Of a stretch of DNA of 42,587 nt, positions 36,321 through 42,587 are shown one piece after another; within the stretch, counting starts at the first letter, position 1; the number at the start of each line of letters is the position of its first letter. The position numbers and the translations under genes are program-made. Source of the DNA: Microbacterium paulum (GTDB lineage Bacteria; Actinomycetota; Actinomycetes; Actinomycetales; Microbacteriaceae); NCBI RefSeq assembly GCF_015707995.1, contig NZ_JAAGRY010000022.1, positions 1 to 42,587 of the forward strand, read 5' to 3'. A model generated the notes under the pieces. The model was not told the origin of the DNA. It was given only the letters and a program-made list of their open reading frames with translations, and did not search any database.

Positions 36321-37681
36321 TCGAGGTAGTCCCGCACCGACTGCGACCGCGACGGGTGCCGGAGCTTGGCCATCGTCTTCGACTCGATCTGACGGATGCG
36401 CTCGCGCGTCACCCCGAACGTGTCGCCGATCTGGTCGAGGGTCTTCGGCTGGCCGTCGCCGAGGCCGAAGCGCATGCGGATCACGCCCGCCTCGCGCTCC
36501 GAGAGCGAGTCGAGCAGCGACTCGAGCTGACGCTGCAGCATCGTGAAGCCCACCGCGTCGGCCGGCACGACCGCTTCGGTGTCTTCGATGAGGTCACCGA
36601 ACTCGCTGTCGCCGTCTTCGCCGAGCGGGGTGTGCAGCGAGATCGGCTCACGGCCGTACTTCTGCACCTCGATGACCTTCTCGGGGGTCATGTCGAGCTC
36701 GCGCGAGAGCTCCTCGGGAGTGGGTTCGCGACCGAGGTCCTGCAGCATCTGCCGCTGCACACGGGCGAGCTTGTTGATGACCTCGACCATGTGCACCGGA
36801 ATGCGGATGGTGCGCGCCTGGTCGGCCATGGCACGGGTGATCGCCTGGCGGATCCACCACGTCGCGTAGGTCGAGAACTTGAAGCCCTTCGTGTAGTCGA
36901 ACTTCTCGACGGCACGGATGAGGCCCAGGTTCCCCTCCTGAATGAGGTCGAGGAACTGCATGCCGCGGCCGGTGTAACGCTTGGCGAGCGAGACCACGAG
37001 GCGGAGGTTGGCGCCGAGCAGGTGGCTCTTGGCGCGCTGACCGTCGCGGGCGACCCACTGCAGGTCGAGACCCAGCTGGTTCGACTTCTCGGCGGCGGTC
37101 ATGTGCGACAGCTTCTCTTCGGCGAACAGACCCGCCTCGATGCGCATCGCGAGCTCGACCTCTTCGGCCGCGTTCAGCAGCGGCACCTTGCCGATCTGCT
37201 TCAGGTAGTCCTTGACGGGGTCGGCGGTCGCGCCGGTGATCTGCGTCGAGTAGACGGGCACCTCGTCGTCGTCGCTCGACGAGATGACGATGGCGCCGGT
37301 GGGCAGCGGCTCGGTGAAGGCGGGCTTGGTCGTACCCTCTTCGTCGTCGTCGGAGTCGTCGTCCGAGGCATCCTTCTTGTCTTTCCCGGGCGCCGCGTCG
37401 TCGGAGTCGTCGGCGGTGTCTTCCGCGTCGACCTCGATCTCTTCGTCGTCGATCTCGACGTCGTCGTCGGGCTCGTCGGCGGATGCCTTGGTGGCGGCCT
37501 TCTTCGCGACCGGTTTCTTGGCCGCGGGCTTCTTCGCCGCTGCGGGCTTCGCCGCCGCCGGCTTCTTCGCTGCGGCCGCCTTCGCTGCCGGGGCCTTCGC
37601 CGCTGTGCTCTCGGCGACCTGCTCGGTCGCCTCGGTGTCGTCTGCCTTGCGTGTACGGGTGGTCTTCGTGCCGGAAGTCAC
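36317..37681 (-). CDS. sigA: Principal RNA polymerase sigma factor (SigA/RpoD)
   Basis: A 454-residue group 1 sigma-70. Region 1.2 begins [31 protein letters not shown]. Region 2 has [60 protein letters not shown], region 3 [17 protein letters not shown] and region 4 [30 protein letters not shown]. The first ~115 residues are low complexity: a histone-H1-like Lys/Ala/Pro stretch, then an Asp/Glu-rich stretch. I chose GTG 37681 ([12 protein letters not shown]) with an AAAGGCGAG Shine-Dalgarno, 20 codons inside the open frame. A TTGACA at 37736–37741 and a TAGTGT nearer the gene are candidate promoter elements with non-standard spacing. Confidence 0.95.
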   Translation of the reverse strand: MTSGTKTTRTRKADDTEATEQVAESTAAKAPAAKAAAAKKPAAAKPAAAKKPAAKKPVAKKAATKASADEPDDDVEIDDEEIEVDAEDTADDSDDAAPGKDKKDASDDDSDDDEEGTTKPAFTEPLPTGAIVISSSDDDEVPVYSTQITGATADPVKDYLKQIGKVPLLNAAEEVELAMRIEAGLFAEEKLSHMTAAEKSNQLGLDLQWVARDGQRAKSHLLGANLRLVVSLAKRYTGRGMQFLDLIQEGNLGLIRAVEKFDYTKGFKFSTYATWWIRQAITRAMADQARTIRIPVHMVEVINKLARVQRQMLQDLGREPTPEELSRELDMTPEKVIEVQKYGREPISLHTPLGEDGDSEFGDLIEDTEAVVPADAVGFTMLQRQLESLLDSLSEREAGVIRMRFGLGDGQPKTLDQIGDTFGVTRERIRQIESKTMAKLRHPSRSQSVRDYLE

Positions 37682-37902
37682 GTCTCGCCTTTCACCGACG
37701 GTTGCGCCGGGGGTTTCGGACACTAGTAAGACCCTTGTCAAGTCCGGCGCGTCACCCCGTCAGGGAGTTCACGCCGTCGAGACAACGGGTCGCTGGTCCT
37801 ATTGTCGCATACCCCAGACGGCGAACTTGCGCAACGGATGAATGGGGGATGCCGCCTTCCCTCTCTGCAACGCCGCGGAGCGTCCACGCATTCCGCGCCG
37901 TG

Positions 37903-38826
37903 TCAGCGACGTCCGCGCTTGTCGTCGCCTTCTCGGCGATCGGCGAGGAAGCGCTCCAGCTCGGCCGCGAGCTCGTCGGCACTCGGCAGGTCGCCCGTGT
38001 GGATGATCGGCTGCGCGAGGGTCGACCCCGCCATATAGGAGTCGTAGCGTTCTTCGAGGCTGTGCAGCATCGTCGTCAGCTCGGGGTTCCCCTCGACCTG
38101 ATCGTCGACCTTCGCGAGGTAGTCGCGATTCTCGTCGCGGATCTCGTCGGCGTCGAAGACGAGACCCGTCGCGACCGAGAGCGTGTCGAGGCCCGCGATC
38201 GCCGCGGCGGGGTACTCGGTGTCGGCGAGGTAGTGCGGCACGAGCAGTACGAACCCGGCGACCGGCTGACCGGCCTCGGCGAGCCGCAGTTCGAGCAGGT
38301 GGCCCATCGTCGCCGGCACCTGGGTGTGCGGTTTCCAGACCGAGTGCGCCTGCGTCAGGTCGGTGCGGGTGCCGCTGACCGTCGTCCCGATCGGCCGCGT
38401 GTGCGGGACGGGCATGGGGATGGCGTGGACCCACGTGATGCCCGACACCTGCAGACCCTCGGCGAGGCCGACGACGGTCTCGGCGAAGGCGTCCCACGCG
38501 AAATCGGGCTCGTAGCCGGCGAGCAGCACGAACGGCTGCCCGAGCGCGTCGTGCGCGAGTGAGAGCTCGAGCCGCGGCGGGCGGTAGTCGGACAAGTGGT
38601 CGCCGTCGAAAGTGATGATCGGGCGGCGCGCGCGGTAGTCGAGGAGCACGTCGGCGGAGAAGGCGACGACCGGCGAGGGCTCGAGATCGTCGCGGAACAG
38701 CTCGATCATGCGGGTCACGGCGCTCCCGGCATCGGTGAACCCGGTCAGCGCGATGACCATCGGAAGGCCCGCCGGCACGGGAGGCGCCGACGCGACACGC
38801 TCATAGAGGGGACCACTCAGAGGCAT
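37903..38826 (-). CDS. PAC2 family protein (proteasome-assembly-chaperone-like)
   Basis: A 307-residue PAC2 protein. Family segments: MVIALTGFTDAGSAVTRMIELF, FVLLAGYEPDFAWDAFAETVV, ITWVHAIPMPVPHTRPI and GFVLLVPHYLADTEYPAAAIAGL. The family is named for a eukaryotic proteasome assembly chaperone, but its bacterial role is unestablished. It is conserved near sigA and pepA in actinobacteria. Cytosolic, with a charged C-terminal tail. ATG start with a leaderless -10. It is divergent from pepA, with 118 bases between start codons. About 220 bases with no gene separate its stop from sigA. Confidence 0.85.
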   Translation of the reverse strand: MPLSGPLYERVASAPPVPAGLPMVIALTGFTDAGSAVTRMIELFRDDLEPSPVVAFSADVLLDYRARRPIITFDGDHLSDYRPPRLELSLAHDALGQPFVLLAGYEPDFAWDAFAETVVGLAEGLQVSGITWVHAIPMPVPHTRPIGTTVSGTRTDLTQAHSVWKPHTQVPATMGHLLELRLAEAGQPVAGFVLLVPHYLADTEYPAAAIAGLDTLSVATGLVFDADEIRDENRDYLAKVDDQVEGNPELTTMLHSLEERYDSYMAGSTLAQPIIHTGDLPSADELAAELERFLADRREGDDKRGRR

Positions 38827-38832
38827 GCTTCC

Positions 38833-38838
38833 ACTGTA
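38833..38838 (-). promoter_or_regulatory. -10 element (TACAGT), leaderless start of the PAC2 gene
   Basis: Minus-strand TACAGT, 6 bases (GGAAGC), then ATG 38826. Confidence 0.6.
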
Positions 38839-38932
38839 CGAGCCGTCGCACCGGGTGCGGCGCTGTCCCGCTGACAGCGAACACGGGCCGACGCGGCTGC
38901 GGGTGCTCGGGCGGCCGTCTGAGGCGCAAACC

Positions 38933-38938
38933 TAGGAT
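38933..38938 (+). promoter_or_regulatory. -10 element (TAGGAT), leaderless start of pepA
   Basis: TAGGAT, 6 bases (GGGAGC), then ATG 38945. GGGAG could act as a poor Shine-Dalgarno, but it is too close to the ATG. Confidence 0.6.
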
Positions 38939-38944
38939 GGGAGC

Positions 38945-40414
38945 ATGGCGTTCCCTGAGCTGTCCACTTCTTCCACCCCGCTTTCCGGCGCAGATGCCGA
39001 TGCCGTCGTGCTGGCGTTGCCGCCGCTCGACGAGCACGACGAACTGCTCGCCGACTGGCCGGGACTGGCCGCGGCACTCGCCGGCACCGGCTTCACCGGG
39101 GCACCCGGTGGCACGACGCGCGTCGGCGTGCCCGAGGTCACGGCGCTCCCCGTGATCGTCGTCGGCACCGGCACGACGCCCACCGCCGCCGGCGTGCGTG
39201 ATGCCGTCGGCGCGGTACTGCGCGCCACGACCGGTTTCGCCCGGCTCGCTATCGGCGCCCCCGGCCTCGACGAGGCGCTGTGGCCCGCCGCGGCCGAGGG
39301 CGTGCTGCTCGGCGGCTACCGGTTCGACGACTACAAGAAGGCCTCCTCGCCCGCCCGTGCCGAGCAGGTGACCCTGCACGGTGCGCCGTCGTCGACGGAT
39401 GCCTCGATCGCGCGCGCCCGCTCCGTGGCATCCGCCGCGGCGCTCGTGAAAGATCTCGTGAACACCCCCGCGCAGTGGCTCGGTCCGCAGGATCTCGCCG
39501 ATGCCGCGGTCGAGGCGATCGCCGACCTGCCCGTCGAGGTGACGGTGCTCGACGAGACCGAACTCGAAGCGCAGGGCTACGGCGGCATCCTCGGCATCGG
39601 TCAGGGCTCGGATCGGCCGCCGCGCCTCATCCATCTCGACTACCACCCGGCGGGCGCCACGCAGCACATCGCGCTCGTAGGCAAGGGCATCACGTTCGAC
39701 ACCGGCGGGCTGTCGCTGAAGCCGCCGGCGGGAATGGTCGGCATGAAGTTCGACATGGCGGGGGCCGCGACCGTGCTCGCCGTGGTGCGCGCCGCCGCGG
39801 AGCTCGCCCTGCCCGTCCGCGTGTCGGGCTGGCTGTGCGTCGCCGACAACATGCCCTCGGGCCGGGCCCTCCGCCCGGGCGACGTCGTGCGCATCGCCGA
39901 CGGTCAGAGCGTCGAAGTGCTCAACACGGATGCCGAGGGGCGCGTCGTGCTCGCCGACGGCCTCGTGGCGGCGAGCCGCACGCACCCCGATCTCATCGTC
40001 GACGTCGCGACCCTGACGGGTGCGATCATCGTCGCCCTCGGCCACCGGCACACCGGCGTCATGGGTGACGACGAGGCCGTCGCCCGCTACCTCGCCGCCG
40101 CCGACCGCGCCGACGAACTTGCATGGCATCTGCCTCTCCCCGCGCACATGGAGGACGAGCTCGACTCCCCCATCGCCGACCTGCAGAACGCCAAGATCGG
40201 CGACACGTCGGGCGGGTCGCTGTTCGCCGGGCTGTTCCTGCAGCGCTTCGTCGGCCAGGTCTCAGACGACCCCGACGCACCGCGCATCCCGTGGGTGCAC
40301 CTCGACATCGCCGGCAGCGGCACCGCGAAGGCGCCGTTCGGCGCGACCGACAAGGGCCCGACGGCGGCGACCGTGCGATCGCTCGTCGCCCTTCTCGAGG
40401 AGGCGGCGCGATGA
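38945..40414 (+). CDS. pepA: Leucyl aminopeptidase (M17)
   Basis: A 489-residue M17 dizinc aminopeptidase. The N-terminal macro-like domain covers about residues 1–160. The catalytic domain carries VGKGITFDTGGLSLKP (metal-binding Lys and Asp), KFDMAGAATVLAV, the family signature NTDAEGRVVLADGL and LTGAIIVALGHRHTGVM. All metal ligands appear present. Hexameric cytosolic peptidase in protein turnover. It overlaps lpd by ATGA (40411–40414), so the two are translationally coupled. Confidence 0.95.
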   Translation: MAFPELSTSSTPLSGADADAVVLALPPLDEHDELLADWPGLAAALAGTGFTGAPGGTTRVGVPEVTALPVIVVGTGTTPTAAGVRDAVGAVLRATTGFARLAIGAPGLDEALWPAAAEGVLLGGYRFDDYKKASSPARAEQVTLHGAPSSTDASIARARSVASAAALVKDLVNTPAQWLGPQDLADAAVEAIADLPVEVTVLDETELEAQGYGGILGIGQGSDRPPRLIHLDYHPAGATQHIALVGKGITFDTGGLSLKPPAGMVGMKFDMAGAATVLAVVRAAAELALPVRVSGWLCVADNMPSGRALRPGDVVRIADGQSVEVLNTDAEGRVVLADGLVAASRTHPDLIVDVATLTGAIIVALGHRHTGVMGDDEAVARYLAAADRADELAWHLPLPAHMEDELDSPIADLQNAKIGDTSGGSLFAGLFLQRFVGQVSDDPDAPRIPWVHLDIAGSGTAKAPFGATDKGPTAATVRSLVALLEEAAR

Positions 40415-41781
40415 CCGAGCACACGTTCGATGTGGTGGTGCTCGGCGGCGGCAGCGGCGGATACGCCGCGGCGATCCGCGCCTCGGAACTCGGCAAAACC
40501 GTCGCGCTGATCGAGAAAGACAAGGTAGGCGGCACGTGCCTGCACCGCGGGTGCATTCCGACCAAGGCGCTCCTGCACGCCGCCGAGGTGGCCGATCACG
40601 TGCGCAGCGCCGGCGGTGTCGGTGTGACGGCGACGTTCGAGGGCATCGACCCCGCCGCCGTCACCGCCTACCGCGAGGGCATCGTCGCGAAGAAGTACGC
40701 GGGACTGCAGGGGCTTCTGAAAGCGCGCGGGATCACGGTCATCAACGGCGAAGGCCGTCTGCTGCCCGATCACGGCGTCGCCGTCGGCGACGACGTGTAC
40801 CGCAGCGCCGATGTGGTGCTCGCGACGGGTTCGTACAGCCGCAGCCTGCCGGGCCTCGACATCGGCGGCCGCGTGCTCACGAGCGAAGGCGCCCTCGCGC
40901 TCGACGTCGTGCCGGAGCGGGTGATCGTGCTGGGCGGCGGGGTGATCGGCGTCGAGTTCGCGAGCGTCTGGTGCTCGTTCGGCGCCGACGTCACGATCGT
41001 CGAAGCCCTCGATCACCTCGTTCCGAACGAAGACATCGCCCTCAGCAAGGGGCTCGAGCGCGCCTTCCGCAAGCGCGGCATCGTGCAGAAGCTCGGCGTG
41101 CGCTACCAGAGCGTCGCGCAGACGGATGCCGGTGTCGCACTCACTCTCGAAGACGGCACCGTGCTCGAGGCCGACTACCTGCTCGTCGCGGTCGGGCGCG
41201 GCCCCGCGACCGACGGACTCGGCTGCGCCGAGGCCGGTGTCACGATCGATCGCGGCTTCGTGACGGTCGACGACCGACTGCAGACCACGGCCGCCCACGT
41301 GTGGGCCGTCGGCGACATCGTGCCGGGCCTGCAGCTCGCACACCGCAGCTTCCAGCAGGGCATCTTCGTGGCCGAGCAGATCGCCGGCCTCTCGCCGGTG
41401 GCAGTGCCCGAGGCATCCATTCCCCGCGTCACCTACTCGAGCCCCGAGGTCGCCTCGGTGGGCCTCACCGAAGCGCAGGCACGCGAGGTGCACGGCGACC
41501 GCGTGGTCGCCTACGACTACAACCTCGCCGGGAACGGCAAGAGCGAGATCCTCGGCACGGCGGGGCTCGTGAAGGTGGTGCGCGTCGAGAACGGACCCGT
41601 CGTGGGCGTGCACCTCATCGGCGACCGCGTCGGCGAACTCATCACCGAGGGGCAGCTCGCGGTGGGATGGGAGGCGCACCCCGAAGACCTCGCGCCGCTC
41701 ATCCACGCGCACCCGACGCAGAGCGAGGCGCTCGGAGAAGCCTTCCTCGCCCTCGCCGGCAAGCCCCTGCACGCCCTCTGA
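40411..41781 (+). CDS. lpdA: Dihydrolipoyl dehydrogenase (E3)
   Basis: A 456-residue flavoprotein disulphide reductase. FAD site VVVLGGGSGGYAAAIRA. Redox-active disulphide C43/C48 in GGTCLHRGCIPTKALLHAAEV. NAD site VIVLGGGVIGVEFASVW. Second FAD segment AHVWAVGDIVPGLQLAH. The C-terminal interface histidine is in HAHPTQSEALGEAF. It re-oxidises the dihydrolipoyl groups of the acyltransferase encoded next door, serving the pyruvate and 2-oxoglutarate dehydrogenase complexes. ATG start inside the pepA stop; the sucB gene follows after 64 bases with its own promoter-like sequence. Confidence 0.95.
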   Translation: MTEHTFDVVVLGGGSGGYAAAIRASELGKTVALIEKDKVGGTCLHRGCIPTKALLHAAEVADHVRSAGGVGVTATFEGIDPAAVTAYREGIVAKKYAGLQGLLKARGITVINGEGRLLPDHGVAVGDDVYRSADVVLATGSYSRSLPGLDIGGRVLTSEGALALDVVPERVIVLGGGVIGVEFASVWCSFGADVTIVEALDHLVPNEDIALSKGLERAFRKRGIVQKLGVRYQSVAQTDAGVALTLEDGTVLEADYLLVAVGRGPATDGLGCAEAGVTIDRGFVTVDDRLQTTAAHVWAVGDIVPGLQLAHRSFQQGIFVAEQIAGLSPVAVPEASIPRVTYSSPEVASVGLTEAQAREVHGDRVVAYDYNLAGNGKSEILGTAGLVKVVRVENGPVVGVHLIGDRVGELITEGQLAVGWEAHPEDLAPLIHAHPTQSEALGEAFLALAGKPLHAL

Positions 41782-41804
41782 CACCCGCCCCGTGCGCGGG
41801 TCAC

Positions 41805-41810
41805 TAAGCT
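41805..41810 (+). promoter_or_regulatory. Candidate -10 (TAAGCT) of sucB
   Basis: TAAGCT stands 35 bases before ATG 41846. A Shine-Dalgarno AAGGAGA lies between them. Placement of the transcription start is inferred. Confidence 0.45.
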
Positions 41811-41845
41811 AGAACGACATCGGACTTTTTGAAGGAGACACAGTC

Positions 41846-42587
41846 ATGAGCACATCCGTGGTCCTCCCCGCGCTCGGCGAGAGCGTCACCGAGGGTACGG
41901 TCACCCGTTGGCTCAAGAACGTCGGTGACACGGTTGAGGCCGATGAGGGCCTGCTCGAGATCTCGACCGACAAGGTCGACACCGAGATCCCGTCTCCGGT
42001 GAGCGGCGTGATCGAGGAGATCCTCGTGAGTGAAGACGAGACCGTCGAGGTCGGCGCGATCCTCGCGAAGATCGGTGATGGATCGGGTGCCCCCTCGGGC
42101 GACGCGCCCGCCGCCGAAGAGCCGCAGCCCGAGCCCGCGCCCGCCGCTGAGGCGCCCGCGCCGGCCAGCGAGCCCGCCCAGGCCGAGACCGCGCCTGCAC
42201 AGGCCGCCGATGCCCCCGCCGCCGCCTCGGGCGACGCGAAGGACGTCGTGCTGCCCGAGCTCGGCGAGAGCGTCACCGAAGGCACCGTGACCCGCTGGCT
42301 CAAGCAGGTCGGCGACGACGTCGCCGTCGACGAGCCGCTTCTCGAGATCTCGACCGACAAGGTCGACACCGAGATCCCCTCGCCCGTCGCCGGCACCCTG
42401 CAAGAGATCGTCGTCGGTGAAGACGAGACCGTCGCCGTCGGCGCCGTGCTCGCCCGCATCGGTTCGGGTGCACCGGCTGCTCCTGCGCCCGTCGAGACGC
42501 CAGCTCCCGCCGCAGCGCCCGCCCCGGCCGCCGAGGCTCCTGCTCCGGCGGCAGCCCCTGCCCCAGCTGCTGCGCCCGCGGCCGCTC
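41846..42587 (+). CDS. sucB: Dihydrolipoamide acyltransferase (E2, SucB-type), partial at right edge
   Basis: The first 247 residues are visible. Two lipoyl domains (about residues 3–77 and 132–207) are almost identical. Each carries the lipoylated lysine in [15 protein letters not shown] (K43 and K172). They are joined and followed by long Ala/Pro-rich flexible linkers typical of E2 subunits. The E1/E3-binding and catalytic domains lie beyond the window. Two tandem lipoyl domains are usual for actinobacterial SucB/PDH E2 proteins shared by both complexes. AAGGAGA Shine-Dalgarno before ATG 41846. Adjacent lpd supplies the E3 partner. Confidence 0.92.
   Translation, partial: MSTSVVLPALGESVTEGTVTRWLKNVGDTVEADEGLLEISTDKVDTEIPSPVSGVIEEILVSEDETVEVGAILAKIGDGSGAPSGDAPAAEEPQPEPAPAAEAPAPASEPAQAETAPAQAADAPAAASGDAKDVVLPELGESVTEGTVTRWLKQVGDDVAVDEPLLEISTDKVDTEIPSPVAGTLQEIVVGEDETVAVGAVLARIGSGAPAAPAPVETPAPAAAPAPAAEAPAPAAAPAPAAAPAAA

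Noticed and set aside
37736..37741. TTGACA as the -35 of the sigA promoter
   Set aside because: No TANNNT hexamer lies 16–18 bases downstream; the nearest (TAGTGT) is only about 10 bases away. Noted in the sigA entry but not listed as a feature.

Overview
The window is high-GC actinobacterial DNA. Topoisomerase IV genes separate from gyrase, SepH, DUF3000/DUF3093/DUF3159/DUF3710/DUF4193 proteins, an alanine/lysine-rich SigA tail and the sucB–lpd–pepA–PAC2–sigA order all point to Microbacteriaceae (Microbacterium or a close relative). Most of it is conserved chromosomal backbone. The left ~1.9 kb is a scarred accessory patch, and one small two-component locus looks unusual.

Layout. 1–1850: end of a transposase, an alpha/beta-hydrolase (DUF1023-like) remnant and an unrecognised small gene, next to a tRNA group (Val-GAC, Cys-GCA, Gly-GCC leftward; Val-CAC rightward). 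2.4–5 kb: YnfA-like membrane protein, solitary PemK/MazF-like protein, ammonium transporter with a GlnR-like box. 5–7.3 kb: hydrolase–zapE operon. 7.3–12.5 kb: DUF3000–RNase D, then the beta-oxidation pair fadA–fadB. 12.6–14.3 kb: SPFH-like protein, TetR regulator, small membrane protein. 14.3–21.8 kb, leftward: aminopeptidase N, dxs, aconitase. 21.9–25.9 kb: dut–DUF3710–DUF3159 leftward, DUF3093 rightward, DUF4193 leftward, sepH rightward. 25.9–34.1 kb: nucleotide pyrophosphatase-like protein, parC, a LuxR-type response regulator, a 13-codon micro-ORF, a histidine kinase, then parE. 34.2–38.8 kb: DUF7455 protein, ATP-grasp protein, an F420-0:glutamate ligase homologue overlapping sigA, PAC2 protein. 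38.9–42.6 kb: pepA–lpd and the start of sucB (dihydrolipoamide acyltransferase), which runs off the window.

Regulation is unusually readable. Eight genes have a TANNNT-like -10 hexamer exactly 6 bases before an ATG or GTG, the arrangement expected of leaderless transcripts. Two perfect palindromes mark likely operators: one over the tetR start codon and one upstream of aconitase. The best candidate for something undescribed is at 30.3–31.9 kb. There a Trp-rich 13-residue peptide with a perfect Shine-Dalgarno sequence sits between a response regulator and its kinase. A 27-bp promoter-like element precedes the peptide and recurs (25/27) after the kinase, in front of a possible small RNA.
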